Below are positions 43,132-52,539 of a stretch of 64,000 nt of DNA, piece by piece (positions within the stretch are counted from its first letter, which is position 1; each line of letters begins with the position of its first letter). The stretch comes from Paracoccaceae bacterium (GTDB lineage Bacteria > Pseudomonadota > Alphaproteobacteria > Rhodobacterales > Rhodobacteraceae). The DNA is taken from NCBI GenBank assembly GCA_024742695.1, contig JANSXY010000011.1, positions 43,849 through 107,848 on the forward strand, given 5' to 3'. The notes beneath the pieces were generated by a model, which saw nothing but the letters and a program-made list of their open reading frames with translations, was not told the DNA's origin and searched no databases. A program made the translations under genes and the position numbers.

Positions 43132-46100
43132 TCACGCCGTCGGCACAAGCGCCACGTGATCCGCCGCCAGCAGATCCGCCGCGAAGCCCTCCAGCACCAG
43201 TGCCGTGTCCCCGTCCAGTTGCAGCCGCGCGTCATGGCCGCCCGGCCCGCCGGGCGAAAGCACCGCCGCCACCGCCGCGAAATCGGCGAACCCGAAATCC
43301 GACAGGTCCAGCCGGTCGCCCTCGCCCGGATCGAAATCGAGGATCGTGGTCGTGCCCGCCACATCGTCGATCCGGAAGGTATCGGCCCCGGCGCCGCCCG
43401 ACAGCCGGTCGGCCCCGCCGCCGCCCGACAGAAGGTCATCGGCCAGCCCGGCATAGAAGGTCTCATCTTCCCCGGTGCCGATGATCGTGTCCGCGCCCTC
43501 GGTTCCCACCCGCGTCACCGCTCCGGTGAGATCGCCGCCATGCACCACGTGGATCGTGGCCGTGTCCACACCGGGCACGTAGGTGGAGATCACCACATCG
43601 TCGAAACCGTCGCCGTTCAGATCGGCCGCGCCCGTCACCTGCGATTGCAGGCCCTCCGTCTGCGGCAGGGTGATGACGAAACCGCCGAGCCCGGCCGCGA
43701 CATCGGCCAGCGCCACCGCCCCGCCATCCGGCTTGCCGAAGATCACGTAGACCCCGCTTCGCGCGGTCACGATGAGATCGCCAAAGGCGTCGCCGTTGAC
43801 ATCCCCGGCGGCCGACACCGTGCCGCCGGACAGGTCGCCCGACTCGGCGCCGGTGATGACGAAGCCACCCGTCCCGGCGCGCAGGTCGCCCAGGCTGATC
43901 GCGCCAAGACCCGGCCCGCCGAAGACGACGAAGCTTTCGCCCGCGTTCTCGCCCGCCGCCCCGTCGGCCTGACGCGCCGACACGATCACGTCGGCATAGC
44001 CGTCGCCGTTCACGTCGCCCGCGCCGCTGACGGCATGGCCCAGATGATCGCCCGCCGCGGCGCCCTTGATCGAGAAGCCGCGGCTGCCCGCGGTGTCGAT
44101 GGCGGCGAGGTCGACGCGGTCGCCCCTGGCTTCCCCGGCCGCGCCGTAGACGACATAGGCGGCGCCGGTGTCTTGTACCCCGTCGGCATCGAGTTGCGGG
44201 GCGCTCACGACAAGATCGGCGCGGCCGTCGCCGTTCACGTCGCCGGCGATGGCGACCGTTCCGGTCGTGCCCAACTGGCCGTTGTCGAACGCCGCGCCCG
44301 AGGTTTCGCCCACGATCACGAATCCGTCGAGGGCGTCGTTGCCTTCCACATCCGCCAGGCCGACCGCCCCGCCGCCGGCCTTGCCATAGACCACGTAGGC
44401 AAGGCCCGGCGTGTCGCCATCGGGCCGTTGCTCCGGCGCTTCGCCAAAGGGCGCGCCGACGATCACGTCGGACAGGCCGTCACCATCCACGTCGCCCGCG
44501 CCCCCGACCGCCTCGCCGGAAAGGTCGATCGCGGCCGCGCCGCGGATCGCGAAACCTGAGGTGGCCTCATCCCCCGCAAGGTCGGACAGCGCGACCGGCG
44601 TACCGATGTCCTTGCCGTAGACGACATAGCTTGCCCCGGCATAGAGCCCCGAGTCGCTGTTGAGCCACGCGCCAAGGATCACGTCGGCCTTGCCGTCGCC
44701 GTTCACATCGCCCGCGCCGCTGACCGACACGCCCGCCCGGTCCCCCGCCGCCTCGCCCTCGATGAAGAAGCCGGCATTGGACTCACCCTCTGCAATCGCG
44801 CCGAGGTCGATGGACTCGCTGCCGCCGAACAGCACATAGGCGCCGCCGGTTTTGTCCGCGCGCCCGGCCACGCCGAGGATCAGGTCGTCGATCCCGTCGT
44901 CGTTCACGTCGCCCGCCACCGCCATCGCGGTGAACCCGCCATCCCCCGCCGCGCCGGTGATGACGAGGCCGGCGGCGTCGGACAGGTCCACCGGCGCGGT
45001 GGTGCCGGTGACGGTAACGCGCAGCACCGCCTCCGTACCGTCGGCGCTGGCGACGGTGAAATCATCCTGCGCGACCTCGCCGCCCCGCAACGCCTGCACG
45101 GCCGGTTTGGCGGGATCGAGCGTGTAGGTCCAGCCGCCATCCTCCTCAAGCGTCAGGGTGCCATAGGTGCCCGCCGCGCCAGTTTGCGCAACGAAGGTAT
45201 CCGCCCCGTCGGGGTCGGCCACCCGCAAGGTGCCCGTCGCCACCTCCGCCGCCCGTTCGGCCACCTCGCCGGTCATGTCGCCGGTGATCACGGCGGCGTC
45301 GTTCGCGCCGGTGATGGTGACCGAGATATCCCGCGTTCCGGTGCCTTCGCCATCGCCGATCGAGATGCGGTAGCCCAGCGTCACGGTCTCGCCCTCGATC
45401 AGGTAGTCGAACACGGTGACCTCTGCCGAGAACGTCAGCGGCACCGAACCGCCCGTTTCCCCGGCTGCCTTCGTCACCGCCCCCGCCGTCATGAGCGCCG
45501 CGAGGTCGATCCCATCCAGCCCGCCGGTCACCCCGCTGGCCCCGGTATAGGTCACCACGGCCGCATGGCCGGCATCCGACAGGTCGGCATCGGTGAACGC
45601 CACGGTGATCTGGTCGGTGATCGCGGCGCTGTCCGTCGTTTCGGTCAGCTCGACGGGCGCGATGTCCGCCAGCACCGGCGCGTCGTTGGTGCCGGTGATC
45701 GTCACCGCGAATGCCCGCGTGCCGCTGCCCAACGCGCCGTCGTCCACCGTGATGTCGTAGCCCAGCGTCACCGCCTCACCGGCTGCCAGGTAGTCGAACA
45801 CCGTCGATGCCGCCGAGAAGGTCAGCGGCACCGAACCGCCCGTTTCCCCGGCCGACTTCGTCACCACCCCCGCCGTCATCAGCGCCGCGAGGGCTTCCGC
45901 ATCGAGCCCAAGACCCTCGGTCACACCATCGGTCCCGGTGCTCGTGACCGTTGCCGCGTGGCCGGTCTGCGACAGGTCGACATCGGTGAAGGTCACCGTG
46001 ATCTGGTCGGTGATCGCGGCGCTGTCCACCGTCTCGGTCAGCGCGACGGGCGCGATTTCCGCCACCGCCGGCACGTCATTTGTGCCGGTGATGGTGAAGC

Positions 46101-48738
46101 CCACCGTCGCGCTCGCCTCCGCGCCCGCCCGGTCGGTTGCGGTGACGGTATGGGACCAGGTGATCGTTTCGCCCCCGGCGAGGAAATCGAGCGCCAGATC
46201 ATCGGCGGCAAGGCTCCAGCCCGTCTGCCCCGGCGCATCGGCCCCGGTCACGCCGGTCGAGAAGCCCGCGACCAGTGCCGTGGCGAGGTCCGCGGCGAGA
46301 TCACCGCCCGACCATGCGATGTCATCGTTCGGGGTGAACGCGACGGTCACCGCATCGCCGCCATCGACATCGCCGAAGCCCACCGTGCCCGCGTCCGCCA
46401 GATCCTGCGCCGCGGCCTCCGCCGCCTCGGTGATCGCCGCCGCCGCCGTCGCGCTGACCGTCGGCGCGTCGTTCACCCCGCTGATCGTGACGGTCACCGA
46501 CCCTGCGGTGCCGTCCGCCGTGGCCACCGCGAAGCGTTCGGTCAGCGTGGCCCCCGCGCCCAGCGCCTGGATCGCGTCCTGCCCGTTGTCGGCCGCGTAG
46601 GCCCATGCGCCGTCCGTTCCCAGCGTGAACAGCCCGTGGCTGCCCGCCGTCCCCGCCTGCGCCACGAACACCGCCTCGCCCGCGTCCACGTCGGTCACGT
46701 CGAGGGTGCCGGTGGCGCGCAGCGTCGCGGCCGCGTCCTCCGTCACCGTCCCCGTCGCCATGCCGCCGATCGTGGCGGCGTCGTTGACCCCGGCGATGGT
46801 CACCGTCACCACCGCCTCCGCCCCGTCCGCCGTGGCCACCGCGAAGCGTTCGGTCAGCGCGGCCCCCGCGCCCAGCGCCTGGATCGCGTCCTGCCCGTTG
46901 TCGGCCGCGTAGGTCCAGCCGCCATCCGCGCCCAGCGTGAACAGCCCGTGGGCCCCCGCCGTCCCGGCCTGCGCAAGGAACACCGCCGCCCCCGGTTCGG
47001 TCATCGCGAGTTGCCCGGCGGCGGTCAGCGTGCCGGGCTCTCCGGCCCCTTCATCCTCGGTCAGGGTGCCGGTCATCTCGCCCGCGATCTGCGGGCCGGA
47101 CAGGTCGATGACGACCTCGCGGGTCAGGCTGCGGCTGGTCAGTTGCAGGCCATCGACCGTCCGCTCCGCCACGACGGACAGGTCGAACCGCCCGGCCTCG
47201 GCGAAGGCACGGGGTGCGAAGGCCACCGTCCAGCTGCCGTCCTCGGCGACGGTGGCGGTTTCGCTCTGCCCGGCGAGGGTCACGGTGACGCGGCTGCCGG
47301 CAAGACCGTGGCCGGCGAATTCCGCCCCGGCGGCGTTCTCGGCGCGCGAGACGACCCCGTCGAAATCGGCAAGCGAGGGCGTGAACGGCCGGTTCGCGGC
47401 CAGGATCTCGGCGAAGCTGTCCGGCAGGTCGGCACCCGCGCGCACCATCCCGGCAAGGGTGACGGCCACGGTTTCAAGGCTGTTCTCGATCGCCTCGATC
47501 GCCGCGCCCGGCGCCGGCGCGGCCTCGGCCAGCAGGCGGCCCAGCCGCGCGGTCGACGGCCCGGGCGCGCCCAGCCCGGCCGCCAGCGCGGCGGTGATCG
47601 CCGCGGCATCGGCCAGCGGATCGGCGCCCGGCGGCGCGGCGGTGATCGCCGCGGCCAGCGCCGCCGCCACCGCGGCGGCATCGGCGCCCGGCGCCTCGGC
47701 CGTGGCCAGGACGTTGGCCACCCGTGCGGCGGCGGCGAAGGCCGCGGTGTCGCCGGCCTCGGCCTCGGCCATCGGGTCACGGCCCAGCAGCGAGGCATCG
47801 CCAAGACCCAGCGCCGCCCGCAGCTCCGCCTCCGCCTCGGCGGCGGTCAGCGGGCTGCCCGCTTCGGCGGTGGCCGCCATGTGCTCCCAGATCAGGGTCG
47901 ACAGCGGCGACAGGATGGTCGCGCCATCCGGGGCCGCGAAGCGGACCGAGACCGCCTGGCCGGTGGTCAGGTCGTAGCCGCCGTCGGCATAGAGCGGCCC
48001 CCGGCCGGGCAGCAACGCCAGGTCGAAAGAGCCGTCGGCGCGGCTGCGCGTGGCCGGTTCCAGGCCCTCGTCCCAGGCCCCGTCGAGGTCGAGATCGCGG
48101 AACACGCGGGCGTCGACGACATAGCCATCGACGACGTAGCCGGTGCCGGACGGCGGCGGCGCGTCGCCATCGCCGGGGTCGTCCTGTTCCGGGTCCGACC
48201 TGCACGCGACGGTGGCCGCCCCGGCCGCCAGCGCGCCGAGCGGACCCGCCGCGCCAAGCCCCGCCGCCAGCGGCAGGGCCGCCACCGCGCCGTCGAAGGC
48301 CGCGAGCGAGATCAGAAACGTGCCGGCCTCGGTTTCCCGCACATCCTCCGCCGCGACGGTGATCACGCCGCCGCCCGCCAGCTCCAGCCGCAGCGATCCG
48401 TCGTCGAGCCGCCGGACCCCCTCGATCCCCGCGATCGAGGAGACCGGTACGAAATCCGTCGCCTGCGCCCGCGCCGCCACCGGCAGGATCAGCAGCGCCG
48501 CCGTCAGACCGGCCAGCGCGCGCGCCGACCATTCGGCCAGTGCGCCGGCCCCGCCCGACAGATCGACCCGGTGCCGCCGTGCGCCCGGCAAGGCCGCCAC
48601 GGCGGCCGCACGGCCGGCATCGACGACAACCCCGCCCGGCAGGGCGCGCCCGCGCAGCACGGCGACACGCGCGATCCCGCGCCCATCCGTAGAGATCCTC
48701 GTTCGTCGGGACCGTTCGCTGCGCGACATGGATTCCAT
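43132..48738 (-). CDS. Giant VCBS/FG-GAP/RTX repeat protein, one seven-blade propeller
   Basis: A 1868-aa paralogue of giant gene 1. N-terminus: a basic stretch, then LPGARRHRVDLSGGAGA and a hydrophobic segment (about residues 80-97, ending PVAARAQ), matched closely in the other giant protein; then the BapA-prefix-like domain, an EF-hand-like DLDLDGAWD segment, and five to six VCBS/cadherin-like repeats (about 560-1250; DAITDQITVTFTD-type). Exactly seven FG-GAP repeats (about 1270-1715) form one beta-propeller, and an RTX block (GGGGADRLSGGAGADTF) plus C-terminal region follow as in type I secretion substrates. Start chosen at ATG 48738 (alternative 48729); no strong ribosome site. Secretion genes are not in the window. 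Confidence 0.83.
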   Translation of the reverse strand: MESMSRSERSRRTRISTDGRGIARVAVLRGRALPGGVVVDAGRAAAVAALPGARRHRVDLSGGAGALAEWSARALAGLTAALLILPVAARAQATDFVPVSSIAGIEGVRRLDDGSLRLELAGGGVITVAAEDVRETEAGTFLISLAAFDGAVAALPLAAGLGAAGPLGALAAGAATVACRSDPEQDDPGDGDAPPPSGTGYVVDGYVVDARVFRDLDLDGAWDEGLEPATRSRADGSFDLALLPGRGPLYADGGYDLTTGQAVSVRFAAPDGATILSPLSTLIWEHMAATAEAGSPLTAAEAEAELRAALGLGDASLLGRDPMAEAEAGDTAAFAAAARVANVLATAEAPGADAAAVAAALAAAITAAPPGADPLADAAAITAALAAGLGAPGPSTARLGRLLAEAAPAPGAAIEAIENSLETVAVTLAGMVRAGADLPDSFAEILAANRPFTPSLADFDGVVSRAENAAGAEFAGHGLAGSRVTVTLAGQSETATVAEDGSWTVAFAPRAFAEAGRFDLSVVAERTVDGLQLTSRSLTREVVIDLSGPQIAGEMTGTLTEDEGAGEPGTLTAAGQLAMTEPGAAVFLAQAGTAGAHGLFTLGADGGWTYAADNGQDAIQALGAGAALTERFAVATADGAEAVVTVTIAGVNDAATIGGMATGTVTEDAAATLRATGTLDVTDVDAGEAVFVAQAGTAGSHGLFTLGTDGAWAYAADNGQDAIQALGAGATLTERFAVATADGTAGSVTVTISGVNDAPTVSATAAAAITEAAEAAAQDLADAGTVGFGDVDGGDAVTVAFTPNDDIAWSGGDLAADLATALVAGFSTGVTGADAPGQTGWSLAADDLALDFLAGGETITWSHTVTATDRAGAEASATVGFTITGTNDVPAVAEIAPVALTETVDSAAITDQITVTFTDVDLSQTGHAATVTSTGTDGVTEGLGLDAEALAALMTAGVVTKSAGETGGSVPLTFSAASTVFDYLAAGEAVTLGYDITVDDGALGSGTRAFAVTITGTNDAPVLADIAPVELTETTDSAAITDQITVAFTDADLSDAGHAAVVTYTGASGVTGGLDGIDLAALMTAGAVTKAAGETGGSVPLTFSAEVTVFDYLIEGETVTLGYRISIGDGEGTGTRDISVTITGANDAAVITGDMTGEVAERAAEVATGTLRVADPDGADTFVAQTGAAGTYGTLTLEEDGGWTYTLDPAKPAVQALRGGEVAQDDFTVASADGTEAVLRVTVTGTTAPVDLSDAAGLVITGAAGDGGFTAMAVAGDVNDDGIDDLILGVAGRADKTGGAYVLFGGSESIDLGAIAEGESNAGFFIEGEAAGDRAGVSVSGAGDVNGDGKADVILGAWLNSDSGLYAGASYVVYGKDIGTPVALSDLAGDEATSGFAIRGAAAIDLSGEAVGGAGDVDGDGLSDVIVGAPFGEAPEQRPDGDTPGLAYVVYGKAGGGAVGLADVEGNDALDGFVIVGETSGAAFDNGQLGTTGTVAIAGDVNGDGRADLVVSAPQLDADGVQDTGAAYVVYGAAGEARGDRVDLAAIDTAGSRGFSIKGAAAGDHLGHAVSGAGDVNGDGYADVIVSARQADGAAGENAGESFVVFGGPGLGAISLGDLRAGTGGFVITGAESGDLSGGTVSAAGDVNGDAFGDLIVTARSGVYVIFGKPDGGAVALADVAAGLGGFVITLPQTEGLQSQVTGAADLNGDGFDDVVISTYVPGVDTATIHVVHGGDLTGAVTRVGTEGADTIIGTGEDETFYAGLADDLLSGGGGADRLSGGAGADTFRIDDVAGTTTILDFDPGEGDRLDLSDFGFADFAAVAAVLSPGGPGGHDARLQLDGDTALVLEGFAADLLAADHVALVPTA
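46507..46913. repeat. Near-identical direct repeats encoding VCBS modules in giant gene 2
   Basis: A segment of about 90 bp beginning near 46510 recurs at offset 312 bp (104 codons) with few changes; both contain CAGCGCCTGGATCGCGTCCT and GCCCGTTGTCGGCCGCGTAG. It corresponds to two adjacent VCBS repeats. A second pair with 387-bp spacing occurs near 45434 and 45821. Recent internal duplication is the simplest explanation. Confidence 0.7.
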
Positions 48739-49237
48739 TCTGGGTTGCAGGATCCGCGCGAAATAAAGCCGTTGGGGTCCGCGAAACCAACCCGGCCGTT
48801 GGAATGCGGCCGAACGCCGGGAAACGCGCTTGCAGCCGAACGGCTGTATCCCCTTGTCACCGGCCCCGCCGGCGCGGCGGGGTCCGGGCCGGGAACCGTT
48901 GCGGTTTGGCAAAGACGGCTCTCGCCGCGGCCCTCTTGGCGACGAAGCCATGCGACTGTGCCTGCAAAGCGGTCATTCGCGAGGCCGACCGGGCAAGTTT
49001 TGGGCATCCATCGGAACGAGCCCTGAAACACGGATCGCGGATATTCCGATTCCCGCGATTCCCGCCGCAGTGTTTCTGCGCTGCAGCGTGGCTGCGGCGT
49101 GAACGTGCGGCGGCGCAGGCCTGGAACTCCGAACGCCACCGCACTCCGCAAACGGGTTGCGTGTGTTCCATGTGGGTTCGCCGACGCGGACCGGCAAGGG
49201 GCGTCGCGCGACCGCCCAGGAACGAAGGGACACAGGG
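48739..49237. other. Divergent intergenic region between giant gene 2 and urtA
   Basis: No gene is supported. It must hold promoters for both directions. A sigma-54 pair or NtrC palindrome, expected for nitrogen-regulated urea transport, is not visible. The end has a weak ribosome site for urtA (AAGGGACACAGGG). Confidence 0.4.
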
Positions 49238-50524
49238 ATGTCGAACACTCTACTCCGGACGACGGCCGCCGCCGCTCTGGCCTTGGCCGCCGCACCGATC
49301 CACGCGCAGGACGTGGCCTGCCCCATCAAGGTCGGGATCCTGCACTCGCTGTCGGGCACGATGGCGATATCCGAGACGACGCTGAAGGACACGATGGAGA
49401 TGCTGATCGATCTCCAGAACGACAAGGGCGGGGTTCTGGGCTGCGAACTCGAGGCGGTGGTGGTCGATCCGGCCTCCGACTGGCCGCTGTTCGCGGAAAA
49501 GGCGCGCGAACTGCTGACCGTGCACGAGGTCGACGTGATCTTCGGCAACTGGACGAGCGTGTCGCGCAAGTCGGTCCTGCCGGTGATCGAGGAACTCAAC
49601 GGGCTGCTGTTCTACCCCGTGCAGTACGAGGGCGAGGAAAGCTCCAAGAACGTGTTCTACACCGGCGCCGCGCCGAACCAGCAGGCGATCCCGGCGACGG
49701 ACTACTTCCTCGACGAACTCGGCGTCGAGAAATTCGCCCTGCTGGGCACCGACTACGTCTATCCGCGCACCACCAACAACATCCTCGAAAGCTACCTTCT
49801 GGCGAAGGGCATCCCGGCAGAGGACATCTTCGTCAACTACACGCCCTTCGGCCATTCCGACTGGTCCAAGATCGTCGCCGATGTCGTGGCGCTGGGGGCC
49901 GACGGCAAGAAGGTCGGCGTGATCTCGACGATCAACGGCGATGCCAATGTCGGCTTCTACAAGGAGCTTGCCGCGGCCGGCGTTTCGGCCGACGACATCC
50001 CGGTCGTGGCCTTCTCGGTCGGCGAAGAGGAGCTTTCGGGCCTCGACACCTCGAACCTCGTCGGTCATCTCGCGGCCTGGAACTACTTCCAGTCCGCCGA
50101 CACGCCCGCGAACGAGGCCTGGGTCACGGCGTGGAAGGCCCGGATGGGCGAGGATCGCGTCACCAACGACCCGATGGAGGCGCATTACATCGGCTTCAAC
50201 ATGTGGGTGAACGCCGCCACGGCGGCCGGCACCACCGATGTCGACGCGGTGCGCACGGCGATGTACGGGCAGGAATTCCCGAACCTCACCGGCGGCACGG
50301 CGACGATGCTGCCGAACCATCACCTGACCAAGCCGGTGCTGATCGGCGAGATCCAGGCCGACGGCCAGTTCGACATCATCAGCCAGACCGATCCGGTCCC
50401 CGGCGACGCCTGGACCGATTTCCTGCCGGAATCCGCGAAGCTGGTGTCGGACTGGAAGGATCTCGGCTGCGGGATGTACAACACCGAGACCGAGACCTGC
50501 GTGCAGATCAAGTCGAACTACTGA
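49238..50524 (+). CDS. urtA: Urea ABC transporter substrate-binding protein
   Basis: A 428-aa periplasmic protein. Signal peptide (residues 1-23, ending PIHAQD), then a type I periplasmic-binding fold starting IKVGILHSLSGTMAISET, typical for the UrtA branch. Other family segments: IFGNWTSVSRKSVLPVIEE and FYPVQYEGEESSKNVFYTGA and GLNMWVNAA-like region near residue 325. It captures urea for UrtBCDE. It is the first of five co-directional genes. The ATG at 49238 was chosen for the signal peptide and usual length. Confidence 0.95.
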   Translation: MSNTLLRTTAAAALALAAAPIHAQDVACPIKVGILHSLSGTMAISETTLKDTMEMLIDLQNDKGGVLGCELEAVVVDPASDWPLFAEKARELLTVHEVDVIFGNWTSVSRKSVLPVIEELNGLLFYPVQYEGEESSKNVFYTGAAPNQQAIPATDYFLDELGVEKFALLGTDYVYPRTTNNILESYLLAKGIPAEDIFVNYTPFGHSDWSKIVADVVALGADGKKVGVISTINGDANVGFYKELAAAGVSADDIPVVAFSVGEEELSGLDTSNLVGHLAAWNYFQSADTPANEAWVTAWKARMGEDRVTNDPMEAHYIGFNMWVNAATAAGTTDVDAVRTAMYGQEFPNLTGGTATMLPNHHLTKPVLIGEIQADGQFDIISQTDPVPGDAWTDFLPESAKLVSDWKDLGCGMYNTETETCVQIKSNY

Positions 50525-50569
50525 AGCAACCGGGCCGGGGCAGCCGCCCCGGCCCGCCGCAGTTCGGGA

Positions 50570-52537
50570 ATGACGATGTTCAGGCCGCTTCTTCTTTGCC
50601 TTGCCGCCCTCGTCGCGGCGCCCGGACCCGGCGCGGCCCAGCAGGCCGACGCCCCGATCCAGCTTCTGTTGCAGGACCATGGCGAGGCCATCGCGGAAAG
50701 CTCGCGCCGCACGATCGGCCCTGCCATCGACGCGCTGGCCGGCAGCGGGCTGGCCGAGGCGCGCGCGGTGCTGGAACGCTGGCAGGCCAAGGAAATGTGG
50801 CGCCACGACGCGACCGGGCTGTTCGTTCATGCCGAGGAGGTCGACCGCAACACGATCCGGATTTTCGATTTCGCCACCGGCGAGCCGATCGGCGAGGTGC
50901 CGGACGACGGCTACACGCAACTCAAGCCGAATTCCGGCATCCGCGGGATGATCGGCGCGGCGCTGGTCCAGTTCCAGCTTTCCGATCCCGATCCGTCGCG
51001 CCGGCAGGAGGCGCTGGACGCGATCGAGCGCGACGCCGAAGCCTCGCATCTCGCCGCGCTGCGCGCCGCGATCCCCGGCGAGGATGACACGGCGATCCGG
51101 GCGCGCAAGCAGCGCCTTGAACGGCTGCTGACCATCGAGTTCGGCGAGACCGAGGCCGAGCGGATCGCCGCCATCGAGGGGTTCGAGGCCGATCTTGGCG
51201 TGGACCTGCGGGCGGTGCTGAACCGGCTGGTCCAGACCCGGCGGGAGGTGGCCGCGACAGTGCCCGACACCGCCGATGTCGCCCGCGTGCTGAAGCCGGG
51301 CAGCGAAGCCCTGGCGGTGCCCGAGGCCTATGGCCTGCTGGTCGAGGCCGGGCTTGCACCGCAACGTGTCTCGCGCGAGGACAGGCGCGCGGCGCTGATC
51401 GCGCATATCGACGGCGGCAGCGTCGGCGGCGTGCAGGTCGCGTCACTGGATACCGAGGCGGCGCGCGACGCAGCCTTCGCGGCCCTGGTCGCGGCCGGGC
51501 TGGTCGCAACCGCCGCGACCGATGCCGAGGCGGAGGCGGCGGTCCGCGCGCATGTCTTCTTCGACCGCTACGTCGCCGCGCCGCCGGGCGTGGCCGAAGC
51601 CGCCGCGCTGGCCCTGAAGGCGATCGAGGGGCGGCTGGCGCTGAACCAGGGCGCGGACCTCCTGCTCGACGCGCTGTCGCTCGCCTCGATCTACTTTCTC
51701 GCCGCGATCGGGCTGGCGATCACCTTCGGCGTGATGGGGGTGATCAACATGGCGCATGGCGAGTTCATCATGATGGGCGCCTACACCGGCTACGTGGTGC
51801 AGCAGCTGGTGCCCGACCACACGCTGTCGATCCTGATCGCGCTGCCGCTGGCCTTCGTGGTGACCTTCGCGGCCGGGGTGGCGATGGAACGGCTGGTGAT
51901 CCGCTGGCTTTACAACCGGCCGCTGGAAACGCTTCTGGCGACCTTCGGCATCTCGGTGGCGTTGCAGCAGCTTGCCAAGAACATCTTCGGCACCCAGGCC
52001 CGGCCGCTGACCGCGCCGGGCTGGCTGGACGGGTCGCTGGTTCTCAACGACGTCGTGTCGATCAGCTACATCCGGATCGCGATCTTCGCCCTCGCGCTCG
52101 CCTTCCTGGTGCTGTTCCTGTTCATCATGAACCGCACCCGGATCGGGCTGGAGGTGCGCGCGGTCACGCAAAACCCCCGGATGGCGGCGTCGATGGGGAT
52201 CAACCCGGGGCGCATCAACATGCTGACCTTTGGGCTCGGCTCGGGCATCGCGGGCATCGCCGGGGTCGCCATCGGCCTTTACGCCAAGGTGACGTCGGAG
52301 ATGGGGCAGGACTACATCGTGCAATCCTTCATGACCGTGGTCGTCGGCGGCGTGGGCAACATCTGGGGAACGCTCGTGGGGGCCTCGATGGTGGGGCTTC
52401 TGCAGAAGGGGATCGAGTGGTTCAACCCGGCCAACACGCTGGCCGCCCAGACCTACATGATCCTGTTCATCATCCTGTTCATCCAGTTCCGGCCACGGGG
52501 GATCATCGCCCTCAAGGGTCGCGCGGCGGAGGCCTGA
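50570..52537 (+). CDS. urtB: Urea ABC transporter permease UrtB
   Basis: A 655-aa protein. A signal peptide (residues 1-24, MTMFRPLLLCLAALVAAPGPG) is followed by a long extracytoplasmic region (about 25-355) and then a LivH-type permease domain with eight hydrophobic segments (about 370-650; for example ITFGVMGVINMAHGEFIMMGAY). The long N-terminal region is usual for proteobacterial UrtB. The protein forms the channel with UrtC. It starts 45 bp after urtA; a second ATG six bases on is an alternative start. Confidence 0.93.
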   Translation: MTMFRPLLLCLAALVAAPGPGAAQQADAPIQLLLQDHGEAIAESSRRTIGPAIDALAGSGLAEARAVLERWQAKEMWRHDATGLFVHAEEVDRNTIRIFDFATGEPIGEVPDDGYTQLKPNSGIRGMIGAALVQFQLSDPDPSRRQEALDAIERDAEASHLAALRAAIPGEDDTAIRARKQRLERLLTIEFGETEAERIAAIEGFEADLGVDLRAVLNRLVQTRREVAATVPDTADVARVLKPGSEALAVPEAYGLLVEAGLAPQRVSREDRRAALIAHIDGGSVGGVQVASLDTEAARDAAFAALVAAGLVATAATDAEAEAAVRAHVFFDRYVAAPPGVAEAAALALKAIEGRLALNQGADLLLDALSLASIYFLAAIGLAITFGVMGVINMAHGEFIMMGAYTGYVVQQLVPDHTLSILIALPLAFVVTFAAGVAMERLVIRWLYNRPLETLLATFGISVALQQLAKNIFGTQARPLTAPGWLDGSLVLNDVVSISYIRIAIFALALAFLVLFLFIMNRTRIGLEVRAVTQNPRMAASMGINPGRINMLTFGLGSGIAGIAGVAIGLYAKVTSEMGQDYIVQSFMTVVVGGVGNIWGTLVGASMVGLLQKGIEWFNPANTLAAQTYMILFIILFIQFRPRGIIALKGRAAEA

Positions 52538-52539
52538 GC

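Noticed and set aside
45184..49026. Open frame of 1280 codons on the plus strand across giant gene 2
   Set aside because: Again antisense to the VCBS/FG-GAP gene, with a composition typical of a shadow frame.
48739..49237. Sigma-54/NtrC promoter for urtA
   Set aside because: No TGGCAC-N5-TTGC-like pair or NtrC palindrome was found on inspection.
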